The notes below the pieces were generated by a model. The model was not told where the DNA came from. It did not search any database and saw only the letters and a list, made by a program, of their open reading frames with translations. The translations under genes were made by a program, and so were the position numbers. A DNA stretch of 64,000 bases from Puteibacter caeruleilacunae. Its GTDB lineage: Bacteria > Bacteroidota > Bacteroidia > Bacteroidales > Prolixibacteraceae. The DNA is taken from assembly GCA_005217565.1 (NCBI GenBank), contig SJCO01000012.1, positions 216,183-280,182 of the forward strand, given 5' to 3'. This document shows, in pieces, positions 54,688-63,963 of the stretch (positions are counted from its first letter, which is position 1; each line of letters starts with the position of its first letter).

Positions 54688-57600
54688 ATGAAACATCTTT
54701 CGCTCAATATGAATGCAAAAATGAGACTATTTTTCTCAATGTTTATATTTCTCCTTTGTGAAGTAACATTTGCAGTGGTGCCCGCAAATGAGATTTCATT
54801 CTCTCAACTGGCTTCATTTAAACAAAGGGGAGAAGACATCTCATGCATTATTCAGGATAAGAAAGGTTTTATATGGGTTGGCTCAGATGAGGGTGTTACC
54901 TGTTTTGATGGACAAAATAACTGGCACTACCGTAAACGATTCGGAGATACCAATAGTTTATTAAACAATGATGTTATTGCATTGTATCAGGCAAAGAATG
55001 ATATTATTTGGGTTGGTTTAGCCAATGCTGGTTTAAGCAGTATCAATCCTAACAATAAACAGGTACAACGTATTCAGTTTGAAGGTAAAGATGTACCCCA
55101 GAATATTGGAGGCATTAAAGGATGCGGAGATTTCCTATTGTTAGGAACAGAGAAGGGATTATATCAATATTTTCCTGAATCTAATACATTGACAAAAGTA
55201 GATTTATCTAAACTTAATCTTGCTTCATCACATGCAATAAACCATTTAACTACAACCTCTTCTGGTGATTTTCTGGCACACACATCCAGGGAACTTATCC
55301 TTATATCTTGCCAGGGAAGTAAACCGTCATGCAGAATCATCGCCTCGGTGAATAAGAATACAAATATCTCATATGCAATCGAAGATTCGCAAAAGAACAT
55401 ATGGTTTGGTACTGCAAAAGGGAAAGTTTATCATATTCCCAGCAATACAAATCACAAAATTAAGGTTCACGACTCAGTTGATCCCGACTATCAACTGAGT
55501 AACAAAGTAAATTCAATATTAGAAGATCATTTAGGATACATATGGTTCTCCCAAGATCTAGGACAGTTAGTCAGGATTAAACCTCAAGATAAAGATCAAT
55601 TTTCAATACATCATTTTTCCACCTCCGAAGGACTTTCTCCTAGGAGAATCAAGACACTCTTTCTTACCGATAATAATCTTCTTTTTGCAGGAACTTTGGG
55701 GAAAGGACTATTTATTGGTCAATATGACAATTCTTTCAAACCAAGAATCCACTTTGAGAACAAATCCTTATCAAATAAATGGATAAGATGTATTTACTCT
55801 TCCGGAAATAGAACCTGGATTGGCGGAAATAATGGGTTGGATACACTTCATGCCAATAACCTTCTGGGCAAGGTGAATGATGAATTAATAGCTGGTAATT
55901 ATATAACATGGATCAATGGTGATGCAACCGGAAGAGTATGGATCTCTAGTAGAGAGTCAGGACTAACATGGTATAATCCTGCAACCGACACGTTTCAACG
56001 TTTACATCTTCCTCCCCACCCTTATTCCAGAAAGACAGGAAGCTATATTAATCAGTTCTGTTTCGATAAAAAAGGAAGTATATGGGTTATAAGAAATGAT
56101 GGTAGCATATATGTGATATCTAAGGTTGGAAACAGTCGCTATGAAGCAAAAGCCTTTAGCAATTCAAATTACTATGCTCAAATTAAAAACCTAAAAAACA
56201 AAGAATTTCGAGTTATTCATGTTGATATGAACAGCCATCTTTGGATTGGCGGACTAGGTACTGGAGCTTTCAGGATCTCTCTTAACGATCAAAAAGTACA
56301 ACATTTCACGAATTCCTTTGATCAACGCAACTCTATACCACATAACACAGTATTTTCACTCGCTGAGAACAATAGCGGTTCAGTATATTTGGGGACATTA
56401 CATGGAATTGCCAGATTTAACGACAAAAGTCAAAACTTCAAAACTTACTCAAGCTGGCATGGAGTAAGTGCGAACTCCATTTATGGAATGCTATTTGATT
56501 CAAACAACAACCTATGGATAGGTACCAACGAAGGATTAACACTATTCAACCCACAACCTGGGACTTTTAGAACATTCAATGTAAAAGGTGAATTTAAATC
56601 GAATGTATTCACAAAAGGTGTAGCTAAAAATAAGCAAACAAATCGGTTGTACTTTGGAACAAATCATGGACTCCTTTCTGTATCGCTGGATAGTATTCCA
56701 ACCCTACAAGGCAACTATGGAGCCTATATCAACGAAGTTTCCAGCTCAGGGAAGATATTAGACCTTGTGCGCAATGAGGATACAAATAAGCTAGAGAGTT
56801 TGCAACTTAAGCACGATCATAATGATATCTCCTTTAGTTTCTCTTCGCCACAGTTTTCAAATGGAGAGTTGGTCCGTTATTCATATAAACTATCCCCCAT
56901 TGATAAACGATGGAAGTTTCTTAGAAGCGGGATGAATTTGGCCAGTTACAACAATCTTGATCATGGTAGCTATGAGTTTAATGTTAGGGTTGTTGGTCCA
57001 GATGGAAAATGGAATAAGAAGATTGACAATATCCATATCTCCATTACTCCTCCATTCTGGAAAACCTGGTGGGCATATCTTATTTATACAGTCCTATTCT
57101 CTACCTTAGTTATAATGCTTCGACGTGTTATTATCAATCGTCAACGTTTAAAAAGACAGGTAGAACAAGAACGTATGGAAAAGCTAAAGAATGAAGAAAT
57201 CAACAATCTAAAATTAAAATTCTTCACAAGTATTTCACATGATATCCGTACTCCTTTAACGCTGATAAATGGACCTTTGGAGGACTTGCTTATCGAGTCG
57301 AGGAAGCTTACACCTTTTCAAGAAAAGAAGATAAAAACCGCAAGCGACAATGCAAAGCACTTGAAAAAGCTCGTAGATCAATTGCTCGATTTTAGAAAAA
57401 CTGAGACTGGAAAGATGAAATATAATCCACAGCCGGGTAACCTCACAGATAAATTAACTGATATCTTTAATTCATTTAGCGAGTTGGCTGTAGAGAAAAA
57501 CATCAATTACAAGATTCAACTTCCAGATCATGTGTTGTGGCTACATTTTGATCCTATAGTCATTGATAAAATTCTATACAACCTAATATCGAATGCTTTC

Positions 57601-58686
57601 AAGCACACTCCTCAAGAAGGGGAAATTCACTTAATAACAACAGTTCAAGATGAAAAACTGATCAGCATTAGTGTTAAAGATAATGGATGTGGTATTGCCC
57701 AGGAAGATCATGAAAAGATATTCGAGCGGTATTACCAGGCAGGCTCTTCTACTTCGGGAACAGGAATCGGATTAGCACTTACACGTGAATTAGTAAACCT
57801 GCATCAAGGAACTATCTCACTTGAGTCTTCCCTTGGTGAAGGAAGCGCATTTACCATATCTATACCTTATTCAAAAACTGCACCTCTCATTGAGGATGAT
57901 ACAAACGAATCAGAAGTAAAACCTGTTTTAGCCGGTGCTCTTAACCTACGCATTTTAGTAGTTGAAGACAATCCTGAGGTTAATGAATATATCGTAGAAG
58001 GACTCTCATCACAATTTATTGTGAAAAGTGTTCACTCAGCAAATGAAGCCCTCGAACAGATTCAGGATTTCGATCCACATCTCATATTATCCGATGTAAT
58101 GATGCCAGGTCTCGATGGTCGAGAGTTTTGCAAGATCATCAAATCAGATATCAACCTTAGTCATATTCCAGTAATACTTTTAACAGCCTTATCTGAGACT
58201 GAAGAACAAATCAAAGGTTTAGAGTCGGGTGCTGACGCCTACATCACAAAGCCATTCAGTATGAACCTACTTAAGGTTCGTATACGAACACTTATTGAAG
58301 CTCGAGAAAAGTTGCGTGAATTAATCAAGAATGGTCAGACTGAAAAACAGGAGCTACCAACAATGTCGAGACTTGATAAGGAGTTTATGGAAAAGGTCAA
58401 TGACATACTCAAGGAGAACCTCGACAATCCTGATTTTGATGTTAATCACCTTGTGAAGGAATTGGCAATAAGTCGGTCTCTTCTACACATGAAGCTTAAG
58501 AACATCGCCGGTCAATCGGCAGGAGAATTCATACGAGGCTATAAATTGAATAAAGCTGCTGAATTATTAAGACAAGGCTACAATGTCTCTGAATCGGCAT
58601 ATCGAACAGGCTTTGGTGATCCTCGATATTTTAGCACATGTTTTAAAAAGCATTTCGGTATTTCACCATCGAAATACCCAGAATAA
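54688..58686 (+). CDS. Hybrid two-component regulator (HTCS): sensor, kinase, receiver, AraC-type DNA-binding domain
   Basis: 1332 residues. Signal/anchor about 1-30; two periplasmic propellers (about 35-720) with repeats such as DKKGFIWVGSDEGV and DSNNNLWIGTNEGL; Y_Y_Y domain (about 725-785); membrane helix about 794-812; kinase with His851 in SISHDIRTPL and NLISNAFKHTP; receiver from about 1088 with Asp1136 in ILSDVMMPG; AraC helix-turn-helix in the last 100 residues. Such one-protein regulators sense a glycan fragment in the periplasm and switch on the matching degradation genes. Both sides carry fucan-type genes, so those are the likely targets. Confidence 0.95.
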   Translation: MKHLSLNMNAKMRLFFSMFIFLLCEVTFAVVPANEISFSQLASFKQRGEDISCIIQDKKGFIWVGSDEGVTCFDGQNNWHYRKRFGDTNSLLNNDVIALYQAKNDIIWVGLANAGLSSINPNNKQVQRIQFEGKDVPQNIGGIKGCGDFLLLGTEKGLYQYFPESNTLTKVDLSKLNLASSHAINHLTTTSSGDFLAHTSRELILISCQGSKPSCRIIASVNKNTNISYAIEDSQKNIWFGTAKGKVYHIPSNTNHKIKVHDSVDPDYQLSNKVNSILEDHLGYIWFSQDLGQLVRIKPQDKDQFSIHHFSTSEGLSPRRIKTLFLTDNNLLFAGTLGKGLFIGQYDNSFKPRIHFENKSLSNKWIRCIYSSGNRTWIGGNNGLDTLHANNLLGKVNDELIAGNYITWINGDATGRVWISSRESGLTWYNPATDTFQRLHLPPHPYSRKTGSYINQFCFDKKGSIWVIRNDGSIYVISKVGNSRYEAKAFSNSNYYAQIKNLKNKEFRVIHVDMNSHLWIGGLGTGAFRISLNDQKVQHFTNSFDQRNSIPHNTVFSLAENNSGSVYLGTLHGIARFNDKSQNFKTYSSWHGVSANSIYGMLFDSNNNLWIGTNEGLTLFNPQPGTFRTFNVKGEFKSNVFTKGVAKNKQTNRLYFGTNHGLLSVSLDSIPTLQGNYGAYINEVSSSGKILDLVRNEDTNKLESLQLKHDHNDISFSFSSPQFSNGELVRYSYKLSPIDKRWKFLRSGMNLASYNNLDHGSYEFNVRVVGPDGKWNKKIDNIHISITPPFWKTWWAYLIYTVLFSTLVIMLRRVIINRQRLKRQVEQERMEKLKNEEINNLKLKFFTSISHDIRTPLTLINGPLEDLLIESRKLTPFQEKKIKTASDNAKHLKKLVDQLLDFRKTETGKMKYNPQPGNLTDKLTDIFNSFSELAVEKNINYKIQLPDHVLWLHFDPIVIDKILYNLISNAFKHTPQEGEIHLITTVQDEKLISISVKDNGCGIAQEDHEKIFERYYQAGSSTSGTGIGLALTRELVNLHQGTISLESSLGEGSAFTISIPYSKTAPLIEDDTNESEVKPVLAGALNLRILVVEDNPEVNEYIVEGLSSQFIVKSVHSANEALEQIQDFDPHLILSDVMMPGLDGREFCKIIKSDINLSHIPVILLTALSETEEQIKGLESGADAYITKPFSMNLLKVRIRTLIEAREKLRELIKNGQTEKQELPTMSRLDKEFMEKVNDILKENLDNPDFDVNHLVKELAISRSLLHMKLKNIAGQSAGEFIRGYKLNKAAELLRQGYNVSESAYRTGFGDPRYFSTCFKKHFGISPSKYPE

Positions 58687-58763
58687 CAGTACTTATAAAA
58701 CGATTGTACAGAAATCAACATTTTCTAAACATTCGTAAACATTAAGCACTGATCAGATATCTA

Positions 58764-58833
58764 GTTTTGAAAATGTAAGTCTGATAATCAATTGACTTAC
58801 ACCTCATTTTTAAAGACAAAACATTTTCAAAAC
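58764..58833. repeat. Nested inverted repeat before the first sulfatase
   Basis: Outer arms GTTTTGAAAATGT (58764-58776) and ACATTTTCAAAAC (58821-58833) match perfectly (13 of 13). Inside, GTAAGTC (58775-58781) and GACTTAC (58794-58800) match 7 of 7. The right outer arm ends 8 bases before the ATG of the sulfatase. Likely operator or leader structure controlled with the regulator gene just upstream. Confidence 0.7.
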
Positions 58834-58841
58834 AGATAACC

Positions 58842-60380
58842 ATGATCACAATTAAAGATCTTCTAAAAAAAGGAACGCTGGCAGGACTTGCAGGAGTTAG
58901 CCTCTTATCGTCGTGCTCGATCAAGGAAAAAGAGTCTGTAACTCAAGCACCAAATATCATTTATATTTTGGCTGACGATATGGGTTACGGTGATGTCTCG
59001 GCCCTTAATAGTATGGCTAAAGTAAAAACACCTGCGTTAGATCAAATCGTACATCAGGGTGTACATTTTACAGATGCCCATACAAATTCAGCTGTATGTA
59101 CTCCTACCAGATATGGAATACTTACTGGAAGATATTGCTTCAGATCCAGACTTAAAAGCGGTGTATTGGTCGGTCATGAACCTTCATTGATAGAATCCGG
59201 AAGGGAAACTGTAGCATCACTACTAAAAGCAAATGGTTATCATACTGGTTGTGTAGGGAAATGGCACTTAGGACTAGATTGGAAGAAAAAAGATGAATCA
59301 AAACCTCTTTATGAAGGGAACCTTTGGAATTTATCTTCAACTGATAATGTAGACTACGCTGCAAATGTTGATGGGGGGCCAAATGATCATGGTTTCGATT
59401 ATGGATATATTATTCCTGCTTCACTGGATATAGCTCCTTATACATATATAGAAAATGAAAAAGTAACCGCTCCTGTAACTCGCCATGTTGAGACCTGGCG
59501 CTGCGAAGATGCTCGAGGCATGTGGTATCGTCATGGCGACACAGCCGACGATTTTAAACATGAAGATGTTCTTTCACAGTTAACAAATAAGGCCGTCGGT
59601 TACATTAACAAACAAGCAAAGGGTAACAAGCCATTCTTCTTATACTTCCCTTTAACTGCACCTCATACGCCATGGTTACCTTCTAAAGAGTTTAGAGGAA
59701 AATCAGGTGCGGGTGTATACGGGGATTTCGTAATGATGGTTGACAATACCGTACAACAAGTACTTGACGCCGTTAAACAAAATGGGATCGATAACAATAC
59801 AATTATCGTATTTACTTCGGATAATGGATCACACTGGTTACCTTCAGATATTAAGCAGTTCGGACACGAAGCCAATGTTGGACGCATTGGAATGAAATCG
59901 GATGCTTGGGATGGAGGACACCGCGTTCCATTTCTTGTACGCTGGCCAGAAAAAGTAAAAGCTGGTACTTCAAGTGATGAGGTAATCTGTACTACAGACT
60001 TACTAGCGACCTGTGCTGACATAGTAGGTGCTAATCTGGCTAACAACGCAGGTGAAGATAGCTATAGCTTCCTTCCTGTTCTTTTAGGCAAGAAACAGGA
60101 TAAAACAATTAGAGAAGCAACAATCCATCATTCAATAGGCGGAACATTTGCAATTCGTAAAGGCGATTGGAAATTTATCGATGCTAAGGGATCCGGAGGA
60201 TGGAGCTTGTCTGAGAAAAAAGCAGGAGAAGATGCTTTACCAGGACAGCTTTTTAACATGAAAGAAGATCCTAAAGAACAGAACAACTTGTATGCAGAGA
60301 AGCCTGAGTTGGTAAAGGAGCTAAAAGCACTTATTGAAAAATATAAATCACAGGGATATAGTCGTCCTTTAAACAAATAA
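58842..60380 (+). CDS. S1-family sulfatase (C-type), lipoprotein
   Basis: 512 residues. Lipobox SSC with Cys25. Metal ligands ADDMGYGD (Asp45, Asp46) and the formylglycine signature CTPTRYGILTGR with Cys86, the residue oxidised to formylglycine. VFTSDNGSHW supplies the second Asp/Asn metal pair. It should remove sulfate from a sugar in the periplasm or on the surface; cluster context suggests a fucose sulfate. The Cys-type signature needs a maturase (anSME or FGE), which is not in the window. It is separated from the second sulfatase by a 15-bp stem-loop. Confidence 0.9.
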   Translation: MITIKDLLKKGTLAGLAGVSLLSSCSIKEKESVTQAPNIIYILADDMGYGDVSALNSMAKVKTPALDQIVHQGVHFTDAHTNSAVCTPTRYGILTGRYCFRSRLKSGVLVGHEPSLIESGRETVASLLKANGYHTGCVGKWHLGLDWKKKDESKPLYEGNLWNLSSTDNVDYAANVDGGPNDHGFDYGYIIPASLDIAPYTYIENEKVTAPVTRHVETWRCEDARGMWYRHGDTADDFKHEDVLSQLTNKAVGYINKQAKGNKPFFLYFPLTAPHTPWLPSKEFRGKSGAGVYGDFVMMVDNTVQQVLDAVKQNGIDNNTIIVFTSDNGSHWLPSDIKQFGHEANVGRIGMKSDAWDGGHRVPFLVRWPEKVKAGTSSDEVICTTDLLATCADIVGANLANNAGEDSYSFLPVLLGKKQDKTIREATIHHSIGGTFAIRKGDWKFIDAKGSGGWSLSEKKAGEDALPGQLFNMKEDPKEQNNLYAEKPELVKELKALIEKYKSQGYSRPLNK

Positions 60381-60389
60381 CACAACGAA

Positions 60390-60437
60390 ATAGGAGTAAG
60401 TAACATTCGATGATTACATTATGTTGCTTACTCCTAT
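60390..60437. repeat. Stem-loop between the two sulfatase genes
   Basis: ATAGGAGTAAGTAAC (60390-60404) pairs with GTTGCTTACTCCTAT (60423-60437) with one G-U in 15 pairs; 18-base loop. No T-run follows, so it may be an mRNA processing or stability element. Confidence 0.65.
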
Positions 60438-60456
60438 AATCAAACATCTTAACCAA

Positions 60457-61992
60457 ATGAACAAATCATTATTACTGGGATTGGGAGCAGCCGCATTATT
60501 AAATGTGTCGGGACACCAAGTATCTGCAAAAAACAAAAACACCCAAAAACCTAATGTTATCTTTATCCTTGCTGATGACCTTGGCTATGGTGATGTATCT
60601 TGTTTCAATGAAAATTCTAAAATCAAGACACCATATCTTGATCAGCTCGCATCACAGGGTGTTCGATTTACAGATGCTCACACTAGTTCAGCTGTTTGTA
60701 CTCCTACTCGATACGGTATTGTTACAGGAAGATACAACTGGAGATCAACATTAAAAAAGGGCGTATTAGGAGGATATAGTAAAGCATTGATTCGCCCAGA
60801 TCAACCAACTGTAGCATCATTCTTAAAAGATCAAGGTTATAATACAGCTTGTATTGGAAAATGGCATATGGGCTGGGACTGGAATAACATAGATGCAGGA
60901 AATAAAAATGTTGATTTCTCGAAAAAGGTAGAAAATGCACCAACTACAAGAGGTTTTGACTATTTCTACGGATTCTGTGGATCGTTAGATATGGCACCAT
61001 ACGTATGGCTTGAGAACGACAAACCAACAATGGTACCAACAAAAACAACTGTAAATAAGGGTAAGCAGTCATGGTGGAGAGAAGGATTAACTTCCGATGA
61101 TTTCGATCATGAGCAAGTATTACCACATGTTACTAAAAAAGCACAAAAATATATCGAAAGTAAAGCCAATGGAGACAATCCATTCTTCCTTTATTTACCA
61201 TTCCCTGCACCACATACACCAATTCTTCCAACTGAAGAATTTAAAGGTAAAAGTGGTTTAGATAATCCATATGGAGACTTTGTAATCATGGTAGATGATT
61301 GCGTCGGTAAGATTATGAAAACACTCGAGGCACAAGGGATAGCTGAAAATACGCTTTTGATATTCACTAGTGATAATGGTTGTTCGCCTCAAGCAGACTA
61401 TAAACAGTTAGAGACTAAGCAGCATGATCCTAGTTACGTATTTAGAGGTCATAAAGCAGACATCTTCGAAGGTGGACACAGAGTTCCTTATATCGTACGT
61501 TGGCCTGCCAAAGTTAAGCAAGGAGTAAGTGATCAACTGGTTTGCACAACCGATTTATTTGCTACAGTTGCCGATATCTTAAAAACTGATCTTGACGAAA
61601 ATGAAGGAGTAGATAGTTACAGTATTCTTCCTGCTCTTAAAGTAAAATCGAAGGCTCCAACACGCGAAAGTATTATTCACCATTCAATTAATGGTTCATT
61701 TGCTATTCGTAAAGGTGATTGGAAAGTATGTTTCTGTCCTGGATCAGGAGGCTGGAGCTATCCACGACCAGGAAGAAATAAAGATGTTATTGCTACACTT
61801 CCCAAAGTACAACTCTACAATCTAAAGTCAGATATTGAAGAAGAGAAAAACTTGGAAGCTAAATATCCGGAAAAGGTTAAGGAATATAGAAATATGCTTC
61901 TCGAAATTATAGATAATGGTAGAAGTACAGAAGGTGCAAAACAATCCAATGATGGAACCAAATGGCCACAGTTGGATGCTTTAAGAAAATAG
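60457..61992 (+). CDS. S1-family sulfatase (C-type), secreted
   Basis: 511 residues from the ATG at 60457. An ATG at 60421 lies inside the intercistronic stem-loop and adds residues before the signal peptide, so it is rejected. Signal peptide about 1-24 (GLGAAALLNVSGHQVSA). Motifs: ADDLGYGDVS (Asp40, Asp41), CTPTRYGIVTGR with Cys81, IFTSDNGCSP. Close relative of the preceding sulfatase, with shared stretches such as SAVCTPTRYGI and YSILPAL/YSFLPVL, so the pair arose by duplication or paired transfer. The two may act on different sulfate positions of one glycan. Confidence 0.9.
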   Translation: MNKSLLLGLGAAALLNVSGHQVSAKNKNTQKPNVIFILADDLGYGDVSCFNENSKIKTPYLDQLASQGVRFTDAHTSSAVCTPTRYGIVTGRYNWRSTLKKGVLGGYSKALIRPDQPTVASFLKDQGYNTACIGKWHMGWDWNNIDAGNKNVDFSKKVENAPTTRGFDYFYGFCGSLDMAPYVWLENDKPTMVPTKTTVNKGKQSWWREGLTSDDFDHEQVLPHVTKKAQKYIESKANGDNPFFLYLPFPAPHTPILPTEEFKGKSGLDNPYGDFVIMVDDCVGKIMKTLEAQGIAENTLLIFTSDNGCSPQADYKQLETKQHDPSYVFRGHKADIFEGGHRVPYIVRWPAKVKQGVSDQLVCTTDLFATVADILKTDLDENEGVDSYSILPALKVKSKAPTRESIIHHSINGSFAIRKGDWKVCFCPGSGGWSYPRPGRNKDVIATLPKVQLYNLKSDIEEEKNLEAKYPEKVKEYRNMLLEIIDNGRSTEGAKQSNDGTKWPQLDALRK

Positions 61993-62000
61993 TTTAGCCT

Positions 62001-62036
62001 AAGGATTTCGTTTCTTTATGGGATGGGATCCTTTTT
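62001..62036 (+). terminator. Hairpin terminator after the second sulfatase
   Basis: AAGGAT (62001-62006) pairs with ATCCTT (62028-62033) over a long loop, then T-run. Weaker than the next one. Confidence 0.45.
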
Positions 62037-62147
62037 AATAACACAGTAATCCAATCTTTAAAACAGTATCAAGAGAAAACGATCCTGTTGAAGATATCCT
62101 GAATTAACTAATGGCTAGTACCAAAAGAGCTATCCAAAATATCGAAT

Positions 62148-62184
62148 AAAAGAGGTTGTTAATAAATATTAGCAACCTCTTTTT
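62148..62184. terminator. Bidirectional terminator between sulfatase 2 and the thioredoxin-fold gene
   Basis: AGAGGTTG (62151-62158) pairs with CAACCTCT (62173-62180), with further inner pairing, and A/T runs on both sides. Confidence 0.85.
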
Positions 62185-62194
62185 CTATATAATA

Positions 62195-63451
62195 TTATTT
62201 CTTCTTTGGTTGCATTGGAGCCATCTTAAATGCAGGCATAACAATAATCTTTTTACCTTGCTTTTCTGCCTCTAAATTTGCTTTCTCTGCTGCCTCCTTT
62301 GCTTCTAGTGCCTTAACATCATCTCCTATATCTTTTAAAATATTTGAATGACTTTCCATTAACAAGGCTTTCTTCCCAATATTTTGTTCTTTATCAATTG
62401 CAAATTGTGACCATACAGGTAGCCTTGCGAGAATTGAAGCTCGTTTAGTCCCTTTAGCCAGATTTCCCACAGCTTGGCTTATAATAGACGGCATCTCAGG
62501 ATTAACACGTAATACATTTAGTGTAACAATTCCATCAACAACGGATGCATAATTCACCCAGTCATTCCTTTTAAGATACTTATTCAATTTTACCAGTGCG
62601 AGCAATTCAGTAGCTCTATTAAAATCATATTTCATCAAGTCCGCAATCATTCCATCCTCCAATTTGTTATTGTATACCTTCCCGTTTCCTGGAAAGTAAT
62701 ATTCCAAACTTTTCAATGCATCTCGATATACACCATAAATCTTCGTATCTACTGCCTCTGCACCTTTTAACTCAACAAAGTAATCACGGTTTTCAACAAA
62801 ATATTTGAACTTCCCTGAAAGAGGATCCTTCATGAAATATTTAATAATACTCCACATGCTCCCATCCTTTAAGTCATCGTTTTTAAGGTTTGCAAGATAA
62901 TTATTGGCTATCTGTTCTTCTTTTTTATCCTCATTAGCTATTCTTAAAGAACGCAAGTATTTAAACATAAAATCACCGCCACGCTCACCTGCTTCATATC
63001 GTGCACCCAAGGCTGTATAATTTTCATTCTCCGATATCCCCTCCTTAAAGAAGCTAATAAAATCGTTACCACTATGTGCTCCCACCACAATATGAACTAC
63101 ATTACCTTCACTATCCAACAGGAAGAAAGTAGGATAAGCACCAATCGGCAATTGCTTCTTCAATTCAATGCCTTCTCCTGATTCCATATCGAACTTACAG
63201 TTCACGAACTTTTCATTAAAAAAGTCAGCAACAGTGTCCAAAGTAAAAACATCACGGGACATCATTTTACATGGGCCACACCATGATGTATAACAGTCCA
63301 TGAATATTAATTTATCCTCCTTTGCTGCTTTCTTCTTTATTTTACTCCAGTTAGTTTTTTCGAAATGTATCTCTCGATTTTGCCCGTCAGCTTTCACTAT
63401 TACAAGCTGTATAACCATCAATGCAAGAAATAAGAATTTTAGTAGTTTCAT
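62195..63451 (-). CDS. Secreted thioredoxin-fold protein with long helical C-terminus
   Basis: 418 residues from the ATG at 63451, where a signal peptide starts (KLLKFLFLALMVIQLVIVKA); the open frame extends upstream but without meaning. A thioredoxin-like domain (about 28-150) has the active site SWCGPCKMM (Cys58, Cys61) and the cis-Pro segment GAYPTFFLL. The remaining about 270 residues are helical and end in a Lys/Ala/Glu-rich coil and a Met/Pro/Lys tail. It probably works as a periplasmic disulfide reductase or thiol relay; the substrate is unknown. It is transcribed alone, convergent with the sulfatases. Confidence 0.78.
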   Translation of the reverse strand: MKLLKFLFLALMVIQLVIVKADGQNREIHFEKTNWSKIKKKAAKEDKLIFMDCYTSWCGPCKMMSRDVFTLDTVADFFNEKFVNCKFDMESGEGIELKKQLPIGAYPTFFLLDSEGNVVHIVVGAHSGNDFISFFKEGISENENYTALGARYEAGERGGDFMFKYLRSLRIANEDKKEEQIANNYLANLKNDDLKDGSMWSIIKYFMKDPLSGKFKYFVENRDYFVELKGAEAVDTKIYGVYRDALKSLEYYFPGNGKVYNNKLEDGMIADLMKYDFNRATELLALVKLNKYLKRNDWVNYASVVDGIVTLNVLRVNPEMPSIISQAVGNLAKGTKRASILARLPVWSQFAIDKEQNIGKKALLMESHSNILKDIGDDVKALEAKEAAEKANLEAEKQGKKIIVMPAFKMAPMQPKKK

Positions 63452-63815
63452 GATTTGTGTTTTAACAGTTCTATTTTTGAAGTTGATTAGTTGCGCTAAA
63501 ATAATACAAATCATATTACCATACTCCACAATAGTTTTTGAAGTAATCGACTATTTATTTGGCATATTCCGCAACAATAAGAAAGGATTAAATCTATATG
63601 ATCATTCCCCTTATCACAATGCGTACAATTGCTAAAATATGGTTAGAATAAGATTCTGAAGAGGATATTCCTATTATAAATTAGATAGTTTATTAGTAAT
63701 ACTTATTGAATCCCATTTCCAAGGAGTGAAGTGTTGCTGTACCTCGTAGAAACCTGGCCTACCTATATCAATGTCTTCGTTAGAATGCAGACATTACTCC
63801 GGAAAGTTAAGACAT
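63452..63815. other. 364-base stretch between the thioredoxin-fold gene and the rRNA terminator
   Basis: No credible gene. The left part holds the promoter side of the thioredoxin-fold gene; the right part is downstream sequence of the rRNA operon. No strong repeat seen. Confidence 0.5.
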
Positions 63816-63849
63816 AAAAAAACCCAGACTCTTTTCAGAACCTGGGTTT
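63816..63849 (-). terminator. Terminator of the rRNA operon
   Basis: On the minus strand AAACCCAG (63849-63842) pairs with CTGGGTTT (63826-63819), then a run of seven T. Confidence 0.85.
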
Positions 63850-63854
63850 ATCAA

Positions 63855-63963
<109 letters not shown>

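Noticed and set aside
59663..60046. Minus-strand frames opposite the sulfatase genes
   Set aside because: They are antisense shadows without start signals or family resemblance; the plus-strand genes have full sulfatase motifs.
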